IMG/VR virus record: IMGVR_UViG_3300031646_000022 | Coordinates: 1-21,136 of that record | Origin: a virus | Length of the DNA stretch: 21,136 bases | Reading direction: 5' to 3' (one strand) | Shown: in pieces, positions 11,575-19,301 of the stretch | How the letters are laid out: each line of letters begins with the position of its first letter | How positions within the stretch are numbered: position 1 is the first letter of the stretch | Translations under genes and position numbers: made by a program | Notes under the pieces: model-generated | Told to the model about the DNA's origin: nothing | Databases searched by the model: none | Seen by the model: the letters and a program-made list of their open reading frames with translations, nothing else

Positions 11575-13743
11575 TTAACGCCGTGCGAGCGGATCCTCAG
11601 TGAGCGTCTGGCCGCTCTGGATGCGGTCATTGAGTGGCGGGAGAATGTCTGCCATGGTACGACGTTCTGCTGCTGGCTGACGACCCTCTTCCGATGTATT
11701 GGCTTGTCTCATGGCAATGGCCCCTACGCCAGCTCCTGTGGGAATGCCGCGAAGACGTGCATACTCCCCCAACTTATCAAGCAATTTACTCCGAGAGACT
11801 TGACGTGTCAGCACGCGACCAAGTGCGGCCGTGCTACCCATAGAAAACAGGCCCCACCCTGCGGCGGGTAGTCCACTGATATATGCCGCTGTCGCTGTGC
11901 CAAGACTCATCCCGTAATTGATCGACGTGGCCATGAAAGCCAAGGCGCTCGATGCCTGTGCTGCCGGTCCAAAAATCAAATCAGCAGTCTCAATGATGGA
12001 GTTGATCTCTGTTAATTCTTTCTTCGTGAATAGCTTCTCTAGTTTTTCCGTGTCAAGGACGTTTTCCTGCCAATTCTTCATTTGGCCAGCCTTGAACGAT
12101 GTCGCCTCTGTTTGACCCGTTACAATGCCAGCGCGTTCAGCGACCTCATCGGCAATGCCGAGACTCTTTGATATTTCACCACCCGTGGAACGATTAAATG
12201 CATCGGCCAACAACTTCCCGCGAAGTTCGTCCCAGTCTACTGTGGGAAGTTCCTGCTTCAATATGTCGATGTCATCAACTTTAGCTCGCTCAAACACGCG
12301 ATGTATCTCTTCTGGAGCGGACTTCTGTATTTTGGAAATAACTGAATCGTTAAAGGTTGTTTTCAGTTGCCTCCATGACGCATTCGCATTACGCACCTTG
12401 TCGGCCAATGATATCGTCGTGCCGTCTGGGCCAGTCCAGGTGAGCCTGCTACCCTCCGCGGCTTCCTCCATCGCATCGTTGGCGAGTTGAACCAATCGCT
12501 TGGACTGTCCTTGGGCTTGCCCACCGATGGCCACATCAGTCTTTCTCGTGAGATCGTAGAGTGCGCTCCGTATCCCTTGATAGGTCTTAAAATCAGCGAA
12601 GTCAGGCCCGTCAATAATCTTTTGAAGCTGAGACCGCATAGTGTTTAAGTCTGAACTGTCAATATGACTTGCAATCTCCTCCAATGGCGCGTCCGCGGCT
12701 TTCCTGACACCACGAAGCCTGTCTTCCGCGAACGCCTTGAGCGATGCCTTGCTAACTCGGAGCCCATGGGTCAGTTCGTTAATCTCAGTGTATTCCTGCC
12801 CTATTGTGTCTTTTGCCTCTTCCAGGGCTTCCTTGAGAGAGGTCTTCGCCCGTTTTCCCGCACCAACTGTCCCACGCGCCCCCGCGGTTGGTGAAATACC
12901 TTCAACTACCCTGGATGCCCATTCACCAATGTCCTGTTGCTGTCTTGCTCGCAGTCGATTAAATCGCCCCTCTGAAGTGAACAGCTTTCGAGATAACGAT
13001 TCAACTTTTGTTACCCCTGAAGCCATGACGCTCCCACGCGCCCGTAATCGCTCGGCCAATGACATGGGAATGTCGGATGCCTTCTTAGGCACGACCCTCC
13101 CCACACCTCGGAGTGCGCCAAATGATTTAACCGCAGCACCTGGAATCGCCATCCCAGCAACGCTGCCCAGCGCACTCCCAAGCTCGCCGCGTCCTCCGCG
13201 CTCCCCGATTTCAGCCGCCGCAGGCCCAAGCAGGGGAATTGCAGAGGCCGCACCATGCCCAAGCATTTCACTGTAACGGCCCTCGCTGGCTGCTGTGCGT
13301 GCCTTGCCAAACTGTTCAACTTGTGCTGCTCCCAAGGCTTCACCGGTTTTGAACGGATGCCTGGCTATCTGCCATAATCCTTTCCCAAGTTCAATCGGAT
13401 TCAGTTCGGTGGCGACACGACCAGCGGCCTCTCCCAAATGTTCTGAGATGTCCTTTTCCCACCACCCCTTTGGCTGCACAAACGTCGGGAATCTTACTGG
13501 ATCTTCAGCGAATCCAGACCTTCGATACGCCCTGTATTCCTCCTGTTGGGTACTACTCAGACCAGGTGGATCTGGCGTACGACTAGTTGTCCGTTCGGGG
13601 GTACCGCTCCCGGCTTCTATCGGAAGTACGTCCGAGTAATCCCACTTCCCTCTGTCTGGAGGTTTGGGCGCACTGCTCCCAGATTCTATCGGCAGCATGT
13701 CTGAGTAATCCCACCTCCCGTTGCTGTTCCTTTGCGGTGCCAT
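11575..13743 (-). CDS. Large internal virion / ejection-type protein
   Basis: A 722-residue protein with no firm family match. Residues 9-24 and 32-47 repeat W-DYSD-LPIE (RWDYSDMLPIESGS and KWDYSDVLPIEAGS). Two Gly/Ala-rich hydrophobic regions (about 163-210 and 591-645, the latter with ALAFMATSINYGMSLGTATA) could insert in membrane, and between them lies long charged helix (about 225-560). This layout, and its place between two other large virion genes and the fibre, fit an internal protein released with DNA. Base use is AT-richer than in the replication genes. The start is 3 bp after the upstream stop; its ribosome binding site is weak. No lytic transglycosylase motif is seen. Confidence 0.75.
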   Translation of the reverse strand: MAPQRNSNGRWDYSDMLPIESGSSAPKPPDRGKWDYSDVLPIEAGSGTPERTTSRTPDPPGLSSTQQEEYRAYRRSGFAEDPVRFPTFVQPKGWWEKDISEHLGEAAGRVATELNPIELGKGLWQIARHPFKTGEALGAAQVEQFGKARTAASEGRYSEMLGHGAASAIPLLGPAAAEIGERGGRGELGSALGSVAGMAIPGAAVKSFGALRGVGRVVPKKASDIPMSLAERLRARGSVMASGVTKVESLSRKLFTSEGRFNRLRARQQQDIGEWASRVVEGISPTAGARGTVGAGKRAKTSLKEALEEAKDTIGQEYTEINELTHGLRVSKASLKAFAEDRLRGVRKAADAPLEEIASHIDSSDLNTMRSQLQKIIDGPDFADFKTYQGIRSALYDLTRKTDVAIGGQAQGQSKRLVQLANDAMEEAAEGSRLTWTGPDGTTISLADKVRNANASWRQLKTTFNDSVISKIQKSAPEEIHRVFERAKVDDIDILKQELPTVDWDELRGKLLADAFNRSTGGEISKSLGIADEVAERAGIVTGQTEATSFKAGQMKNWQENVLDTEKLEKLFTKKELTEINSIIETADLIFGPAAQASSALAFMATSINYGMSLGTATAAYISGLPAAGWGLFSMGSTAALGRVLTRQVSRSKLLDKLGEYARLRGIPTGAGVGAIAMRQANTSEEGRQPAAERRTMADILPPLNDRIQSGQTLTEDPLARR

Positions 13744-13746
13744 GAT

Positions 13747-15504
13747 CTAGAAATCCGGGTTAGCGACTAGGAATTGAGAAACTTTTTCATCACTTGAAAG
13801 CATTCCGCGTTCATCCAGGTGCAGACGTACCTGCTGACGTCTTGATCTGGTCATGAGTTCCAGTATTCTCGTTATTTCGGTGCGAGCGGATTCTTCGCTC
13901 ATGCTAGCTTCAAGCCTGGTTCTGGCATTCTTCAAGATAATTATGTCGTTATCAGTCAATGTTCCTGACATCAACGCTAGGCTCTCAATCGTCATCTTGT
14001 CTATGAGGTTCTTCCTAAGGCCCCTGGCATCAGTCGTCTCTTGAATTGTCTTGGGCGTCAATCCGGCCGGGAACCTCCACTCTTCAGCCGCGGCATCCAA
14101 GGCTCCAAACGCACCTTCAAAGCCTTCATGATTGAGGAGATCATTCCCTACAGAAATAATGTCATTAGTTAGCTGAGCATCGTAAGTGCTATCCGATTCA
14201 CCAGTTGAGGAATCGCGACCCGCTCTCGCTTGTGAACTAGCAAGGTTTAGATCCTCCATCCTCTTATTGTGACGTATGGTTTCATTTAACTGCTGTTGTT
14301 CCAGATCCAGGCCGCTCTCAAATTGTTCAATTTCTACCTGAGACATCGCCCGCGTCATGTCTCCATACTGGGTAACCGCAGCATCATATGCCTCGGTGCC
14401 AGGGGTGAGAGCTAAGATTTTAGAAAGTTGATCTTTGAGGGGTTCTGTCCCTGCTGGTGTCTCTGCCAACCCTGAAATCATCCCGAGCCTTGTCTGGCCA
14501 GGGGTGAATACCTGATGACCAACAATGTCGTCTGCCGCCTTGGCTGCATTTGTCAAAGAAGACTGCTGTTCCTCTGGTGACAGATTATGTAATTGAACAC
14601 GCAAGTCATTGACCACGTCTTTACCAAATCGTAACTCCAGCGCGGCCAAGTTGACATCAATAGCGTCGTCAATCGACAGAACTTCAAGTTCTGCCTGCCT
14701 TAAAGCATCAGCCGCGAGTCTTCCTATTAAGACCGTACGGTCTTCGTCGCTTTGAGACTCAAGCGCGTCGAAATCAGAAAACATTTTATTGGTGTTCGTG
14801 ATGTTTCCTAATACCTCATTGATCACATCAGGACTGACGTTCCCTGCTGACATATCGGCCGCAGCCCGACGAGGATCGAATAATCCTTCATCAGTAATAT
14901 AACCACGAATGGTTCTCTCTCTGTTTTCAATGGCCCCGTCTGGCATTACGGTTCCAGGGTCTGCCCCTACAGTTACCGATGGATGATAAGCGCCACTCAA
15001 TGTCCTTGGATCGCTTCCTGTCCATCCTTCACCAAGTGGTCCCCCTGATTGCATACGATCTAGTTCAGTCTCGGTCGGAGCGGCACCGAATGGGAGTCCT
15101 TCTTCTACCGTATCAACCCTGATAGGACTGTCAGTTCTCACAGTTGGCTCGACCGGTTCTCCAGCGAAAGGTGGCCCGACCATTTCACCCGTAGTGCGTC
15201 GGTAAAACGGTTCATTGAGCACCCTCTCTTGTTCACTTCCTCTGGCGAAAATCTCTCGGGCCTTTTCAAGCTCTCTCTGGCGTCTCGCTTCAGGCGAGTT
15301 CCAGTTGGTAATCGCCTGGGAGACAGTATTGCCAATGCCCTGCACGGCCCCGCCCCACGCCTGTCCGCTGGCCTGGGCGGCTTGGGCCTGGGCGTTGGCC
15401 GAGGCGATCAGGGCTTGGGCTTCAGCCTCATTGCCACGACCCATCAGGTCGGCAATGGACCCGACGTAGCGGTTCTGGTTGGGTGTATATCTAAATGGAG
15501 GCAT
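13747..15504 (-). CDS. Internal virion protein, helical, unknown
   Basis: A 585-residue protein. The N-terminus (PPFRYTPNQNRYVGSIADLM and then GNEAEAQALIASANAQAQAA) recalls ejection/internal virion proteins with small-residue helices; a Gly-rich segment (QAWGGAVQGIGNTVSQAI) follows. The remainder is charged and mostly helical without known motifs. The ATG overlaps the stop of the preceding gene (TAATG), with GGAG 9 bp upstream. With its neighbours it forms a three-gene block of large proteins, the arrangement seen for ejection proteins of P22- and T7-type phages. Assignment is by context and composition only. Confidence 0.72.
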   Translation of the reverse strand: MPPFRYTPNQNRYVGSIADLMGRGNEAEAQALIASANAQAQAAQASGQAWGGAVQGIGNTVSQAITNWNSPEARRQRELEKAREIFARGSEQERVLNEPFYRRTTGEMVGPPFAGEPVEPTVRTDSPIRVDTVEEGLPFGAAPTETELDRMQSGGPLGEGWTGSDPRTLSGAYHPSVTVGADPGTVMPDGAIENRERTIRGYITDEGLFDPRRAAADMSAGNVSPDVINEVLGNITNTNKMFSDFDALESQSDEDRTVLIGRLAADALRQAELEVLSIDDAIDVNLAALELRFGKDVVNDLRVQLHNLSPEEQQSSLTNAAKAADDIVGHQVFTPGQTRLGMISGLAETPAGTEPLKDQLSKILALTPGTEAYDAAVTQYGDMTRAMSQVEIEQFESGLDLEQQQLNETIRHNKRMEDLNLASSQARAGRDSSTGESDSTYDAQLTNDIISVGNDLLNHEGFEGAFGALDAAAEEWRFPAGLTPKTIQETTDARGLRKNLIDKMTIESLALMSGTLTDNDIIILKNARTRLEASMSEESARTEITRILELMTRSRRQQVRLHLDERGMLSSDEKVSQFLVANPDF

Positions 15505-17801
15505 TACTGTGCTCCACCCAGTTGGTACATCATATCGAAGTTATCTCTTCTGTTCGTGCGCTGCTGGTTGTACTGCGCAACCCACTTGTCATATCCCTGT
15601 CTCCAGCCCTGATTCTGCGCTCGTAGTCCAAAGTTCTGAGCGTCTTGGTAATTCCTGGCATTCGTGTTGTAGGCACCAGCGCGTCTGTTCTCGGCGGTCT
15701 GGTTCTCATTGAGCCGAGCTATTTCGTTGGTCGTATACCCTTGGAAACGGTTCCGCTCGTTGGTGTTATAGGCGGTCTCTGCGTTACGAACATTCGTGTT
15801 GAACGCGCCTGCACGGTTAAACTCATTTATCCCGTATTCGCCTATGGCGTTACCGTAATTAGTATCGTAGGCACCTGAACGGTTCTGCTCGTTCGTGTCA
15901 TAGGCGGTCGCACGATTACGTTCATTCACGCTGAATGCGCCAGCCCTGTTCCGCTCATTCGTATCGTAGGCGGTCATGGCGTTCCCGAAATTGGCCTCAT
16001 AGGCGTTGAATCGGTTCCGCTCGGCGGTATCGTAGGTGTCCCGCTTACGGGCATCGACGCTTGCATACTCCTGTGACGCCGAGTTTGCTCCGTAATCGAA
16101 GAGACCCTTCATTGTTGCACCAGTTCTACTGATACCGCGTGCGGCACCGCTCCGTTCCAGTGCGTCCAGCCCCTGCTGAAGCCGGAACTGGTAGCTCGGG
16201 TCTGCTGCCGCTTCCGCTGCTGTCGGAAGTTCGTAGGGAGCCGCCGCCTCGTATTCATCACGAGCAAACGGGACAGCCCCTTGATACGTCGCCTGCTGAT
16301 ACGGTGTTGCGGGTCGGTACCGGTCGCCCGCGAACGGGGTCGGTGCCGCATAGGCCGGCGGACGATACGGAGCTGGTGGGACATAGGCTTCGGGGCTGTA
16401 TGTCGCAAGCGGGTTGTAGGGGGTCATCATATTCCCCATCGTGCCGCCGCCACCGCCTGGACCCATCATGCCGCCACCGCCTGGACCCATCATGCCGCCA
16501 CCGCCTGGACCCATCATGCCATAGGTATTCGGTCCCGGGTTCAGCTGCGGAGGTGCCAATGGACTGTCCTCTGGGTATCCGGCCCAGACAGGCGAAGGGT
16601 CGTTTGGTTCAACATCGCCTGTGTCGTCAGTCGTTCCATCGCCCGAACCGGCACCCCACCAGAATCCCCCAGAGGTGTCACCCGCTTGATCGGCACGCAT
16701 CAGCACGTCGACTTCGTAGACCGGGACGCCATCGCTTTCGATTCCGTTGAAATTGATCTTGTCTTTGCCGTCGAAGGTCGCGCCGCCGAATCGGGCTTGA
16801 AAGTCAGCACTCTCAACCATGGCCTTGATTTCTGACGGCTTGGTCAGTCCAGCCAGAAATCCGCCGGCGTCATACTTCATGCTGCCGTGGCCTGATTCCC
16901 ACTTGGTCTGGTCGAATCCTCCTGGTGCCTGACCGGTGCGCGGAGGAGGTTCCCCTGTATTTCCCGGCCCTGCGGCAGCCTCTTTCAGACGGTTTCCCTC
17001 ATGCGCTACGCCACGTAACCAGCCTGGGAGTCCCTCAATCCCTTCTGGTCCCCACTCGTTCGTGCCGTCCCACCATGCCTCGAACTCCTCATCTGACATC
17101 TCCCGATCAAGATGTTCGAGATACGCAGCCTGCATCTGACCTTTTGCGTCTTCCTTCTCGGGGTCTTCATTGCCGCCGGTAGCCTCAGGCGCGCTATAAA
17201 GCCCCGCCTCCTCGGATGTCCGTATCCCGTTGATGGCGTGCCGAACATTCGCGGGAGCAAAATATCGCCCACCAGATAACTGGTTTGAGATTTCCTGCTG
17301 CGAGGCATCTCGACCAAGGTATGTCCTGTAGGCGTCCTGTATTTGCCGACTCGCAGACTGGTAGGTATTGCCGCCCTGACTTGCCGCCGATCCTGTGGCT
17401 CCAGTATTTGGCGGTATGGTCGTGTTTCCGCCTACGGGAGTATATGGACCACGGCCTCGACCGCCAGCGTAGGGGTCATTTTCAGGGCCACTCGTTTGGT
17501 CATCTGAGAACCCCTCTGGAATCATATTGCCCATAGTCTGGTTAGACTGATTCCTGTTTGCTGCATCTCGGGCCTCTTGATCCCGAATGGCTTGAAGCCT
17601 GCCCTCTTCTACACGGTCGGCTTGATCCTGTTGGTAGGCTTGACCCTCACCAGAGTTTTGGATCGCATTCAACCAGTCATCGAGTCCACCGCCATGGAAT
17701 TGACCTGTCGCCCATCCCTCTACGTCCTCTTCTGACGCATCACGGCCGAGGTAGTCCAGGTATGCCTGCCGAATTGCGGCCCGATCTCTATCACTCGCCA
17801 T
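15504..17801 (-). CDS. Multidomain virion protein with DUF4214-like and 11-residue repeats
   Basis: A 765-residue protein. Residues 8-50, 152-196 and 222-272 are three divergent DUF4214-like repeats (AYLDYLGRDASEEDVEGW, AYRTYLGRDASQQE, AYLEHLDREMSDEEFEAWW). Residues 296-370 contain a conserved phage block with KWESGHGSMKYDAGGFLAGL and ATFDGKDKINFNG. Then follow MMGPGGGG x3 (429-452), a Pro/Tyr-rich linker (462-525), the phage injection-protein signature YQFRLQQGLDALERSGAARG ... YGANSASQEY (537-579), and about 13 copies of an 11-residue unit AYDTNERNRAG (589-731). ATG at 17801 has GGGAG 8 bp upstream; an upstream TTG at 17828 is weaker. Likely an internal or DNA-transfer virion protein. Confidence 0.82.
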   Translation of the reverse strand: MASDRDRAAIRQAYLDYLGRDASEEDVEGWATGQFHGGGLDDWLNAIQNSGEGQAYQQDQADRVEEGRLQAIRDQEARDAANRNQSNQTMGNMIPEGFSDDQTSGPENDPYAGGRGRGPYTPVGGNTTIPPNTGATGSAASQGGNTYQSASRQIQDAYRTYLGRDASQQEISNQLSGGRYFAPANVRHAINGIRTSEEAGLYSAPEATGGNEDPEKEDAKGQMQAAYLEHLDREMSDEEFEAWWDGTNEWGPEGIEGLPGWLRGVAHEGNRLKEAAAGPGNTGEPPPRTGQAPGGFDQTKWESGHGSMKYDAGGFLAGLTKPSEIKAMVESADFQARFGGATFDGKDKINFNGIESDGVPVYEVDVLMRADQAGDTSGGFWWGAGSGDGTTDDTGDVEPNDPSPVWAGYPEDSPLAPPQLNPGPNTYGMMGPGGGGMMGPGGGGMMGPGGGGGTMGNMMTPYNPLATYSPEAYVPPAPYRPPAYAAPTPFAGDRYRPATPYQQATYQGAVPFARDEYEAAAPYELPTAAEAAADPSYQFRLQQGLDALERSGAARGISRTGATMKGLFDYGANSASQEYASVDARKRDTYDTAERNRFNAYEANFGNAMTAYDTNERNRAGAFSVNERNRATAYDTNEQNRSGAYDTNYGNAIGEYGINEFNRAGAFNTNVRNAETAYNTNERNRFQGYTTNEIARLNENQTAENRRAGAYNTNARNYQDAQNFGLRAQNQGWRQGYDKWVAQYNQQRTNRRDNFDMMYQLGGAQ
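15609..16037 (-). repeat. 11-residue (33-bp) repeat domain, about 13 copies
   Basis: Coding repeat with a 33-bp period inside the 765-residue virion protein: units such as AYDTNERNRAG, AFSVNERNRAT, AYNTNERNRFQ and GYTTNEIARLN. The aromatic and NE/NR positions recur every 11 residues, which suggests a right-handed (hendecad) helical bundle. Units have diverged in sequence, so this is an old repeat. Confidence 0.75.
16447..16518 (-). repeat. 24-bp tandem repeat, 3 perfect copies (MMGPGGGG)
   Basis: Three identical 24-bp units at 16447-16470, 16471-16494 and 16495-16518 encode MMGPGGGG, a flexible linker between the N- and C-terminal halves of the virion protein. Perfect identity at DNA level points to recent expansion and possible length variation. 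Confidence 0.85.
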
Positions 17802-17824
17802 GATGTTTACTCCCGCTGCTCTCG

Positions 17825-18340
17825 TCAAACGAGCCGGTTTTTGTTACGGTCGTTTTGATCACTGTAATCCGTGGGGTCTGGCTCGTAGTCGGGCAGGAAC
17901 GGCTTCTTGTATACCCATGCATCGGGAGACACGTTGATAGATTCAGCCTTGTTCGGCATCCCCATCATCTGACGCATCGTGTTGAACTGTTTCTGGTTCT
18001 CGCCATAGAGCCTGTCATCGGTGAGATTCCTCGCTACAAGCTCATTCCGCCTGTTTACCCCGGTGTCATTATATTGGGCGGACGCATTCATCATCTCGGC
18101 TTTCGAGAGTCCGTAATTCTGTCGATCCGTCCATTGCTTGGACTCACGATCTATGCGGTCCTGGTTGCGTAGATAGTCCAATTTGTCCATATTCGACTGA
18201 CGCTGCAATTCAGCCGCCCGCAGGGCTGCGTCAGTCGTTATTTGTGCGCCTCGACCGGCAGCACCGCTCTGCATCTTGGCAGCGCCGATTGAGCCAAGAC
18301 CACCAGCGATTCCAGCGATAGCCGTCCCTACTCCAATCAT
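17825..18340 (-). CDS. Small internal virion / DNA-ejection-like protein
   Basis: A 171-residue protein that begins with a Gly/Ala/Ile-rich membrane-active segment (IGVGTAIAGIAGGLGSIGAA) followed by long polar helices (DAALRAAELQRQSNMDKLDY, ESKQWTDRQNYGLSKAEMMN). This is the common form of gp14/gp7-like ejection proteins, although overall sequence is not one I can assign. C-terminal part (130-171) is acidic and Asn/Asp-rich. AGGAG 8 bp before the ATG. The stop region overlaps the possible upstream extension of the 765-residue gene but not its preferred start. Confidence 0.72.
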   Translation of the reverse strand: MIGVGTAIAGIAGGLGSIGAAKMQSGAAGRGAQITTDAALRAAELQRQSNMDKLDYLRNQDRIDRESKQWTDRQNYGLSKAEMMNASAQYNDTGVNRRNELVARNLTDDRLYGENQKQFNTMRQMMGMPNKAESINVSPDAWVYKKPFLPDYEPDPTDYSDQNDRNKNRLV

Positions 18341-18358
18341 CTTTCTGCTCCTAATCTA

Positions 18359-18385
18359 CGCATGATAAAAATGCAATCTCATGCG
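18359..18385. repeat. Short inverted repeat between GNAT and virion gene
   Basis: CGCATGA (18359-18365) and TCATGCG (18379-18385) form a 7-bp stem with a 13-base AT-rich loop, overlapping the GNAT stop. It is the only gap larger than 30 bp in this part of the late operon. Too weak to call a terminator; possibly an mRNA processing or end-protection element. Confidence 0.35.
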
Positions 18386-18816
18386 CCTAACTCCTTCTGG
18401 TAGGAGATTTCCGTCCGAGTGAATCCCATGCGGTCGTAGAACTGTCCGACGCGCTCGGTGGGGGCGATCATTTGGAGCGCCTTGGCCCCATGCTCGATGG
18501 CCCACGATTCAGCCGCACGCAGGAGACGGACCCCGTCACCTCGCTGACCCGGCGTGACCCACCAGAACACCTCACCGGCATACATTTCACCAGATAGGAA
18601 ATGCAGGGTGCAGACGAGTCCGATCATCCCCACCAGAATGCCATCTCGCTCAAGGACCAGAATCGCACCGGACTCATGGCCAATCAAATTGCCCGCAACA
18701 ATCGCCATCTGCTCGGGGTTCTCGCGCAGGACATCCCGGTACATCTCTGTCTGGGCGAATTGACGACCCATCGCCACCAGGGCCGGAACATCCTCCATGG
18801 TCGCCGGTCGAATCAC
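18379..18816 (-). CDS. GNAT-family N-acetyltransferase
   Basis: A 145-residue acetyl-CoA-dependent acetyltransferase. The start IRPATMEDVPALVAMGRQFA is the usual GNAT strand 1/helix 1; strands 3-4 are ILVLERDGILVGMIGLVCT and YAGEVFWWVTP, and the acetyl-CoA loop is Q91-R-G-D-G95 followed by helix VRLLRAAESWAIEHGA. The end carries FYDRMGFTRTE, the common GNAT strand 6 block. It begins with GTG overlapping the 161-residue gene's TGA (GTGA); the larger open frame upstream to 19659 is a shadow of its neighbours. Substrate unknown. Placement within the structural operon means late expression, pointing to a virion or host protein target. Confidence 0.88.
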   Translation of the reverse strand: MIRPATMEDVPALVAMGRQFAQTEMYRDVLRENPEQMAIVAGNLIGHESGAILVLERDGILVGMIGLVCTLHFLSGEMYAGEVFWWVTPGQRGDGVRLLRAAESWAIEHGAKALQMIAPTERVGQFYDRMGFTRTEISYQKELGA

Positions 18817-19298
18817 GCGACCAGTTCGCAGGACACGTCCAGACTGTATTGCATCGTCGTGCCCCCCGCACTGACATACGTCGTCGCATAAGTAATCGCG
18901 GTCGCCTCGTCCACGCGGGCCAGGACTGTCAGGCTCCCCACCGTCGCGGTCGTGTTGCCGGTCATCGCCGGACTCGCCGTGGTGCAACTCACGCCCCCGG
19001 AGGTCCATCCGAACGTCACGATCAGGGACGAACTGGTCGTCGCCGCCCGTGAGATCCGTGCCGACATCGAGAGCCGATACAACCCCGGTGACACCGACAG
19101 GATCGAGAAGCTGGTCGCGCTGATCGACGCCGCTTGTGTGGACGCCTTTACGCTCGCTAAAATCTCTGGCGTGGCATTGATCCGGTCGGCCAGGGACAGA
19201 AGCCAATAGCGCATCAGAAACGTGAGCCGGCCCGAAATTCGTCCGTTCGTCACGTCCTGCTCGACCACGATGGCCGGCGTCGGTGCGAGATTCGCCAT
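18813..19298 (-). CDS. Hypothetical virion protein next to gp10-like gene
   Basis: A 161-residue protein. The N-terminal half is helical (ISGRLTFLMRYWLLSLADRI, PEILASVKASTQAASI); the C-terminal half is beta-rich and Thr/Ser/Gly-rich (GVSCTTASPAMTGNTTATVG, YVSAGGTTMQYSLDVSCELV), as in small tail or decoration proteins. No named family. GGGAGAA 8 bp upstream of ATG; 3 bp after the gp10-like stop. The stop overlaps the GNAT start, so the two are co-translated. Confidence 0.72.
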   Translation of the reverse strand: MANLAPTPAIVVEQDVTNGRISGRLTFLMRYWLLSLADRINATPEILASVKASTQAASISATSFSILSVSPGLYRLSMSARISRAATTSSSLIVTFGWTSGGVSCTTASPAMTGNTTATVGSLTVLARVDEATAITYATTYVSAGGTTMQYSLDVSCELVA

Positions 19299-19301
19299 GT
19301 G

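Noticed and set aside
16139-16835. Plus-strand open frames with His/Arg-rich repeats opposite the virion protein
   Set aside because: The repeats (LDPSCRHR, AATAWTHH) are only the other-strand reading of the 24-bp MMGPGGGG repeat.
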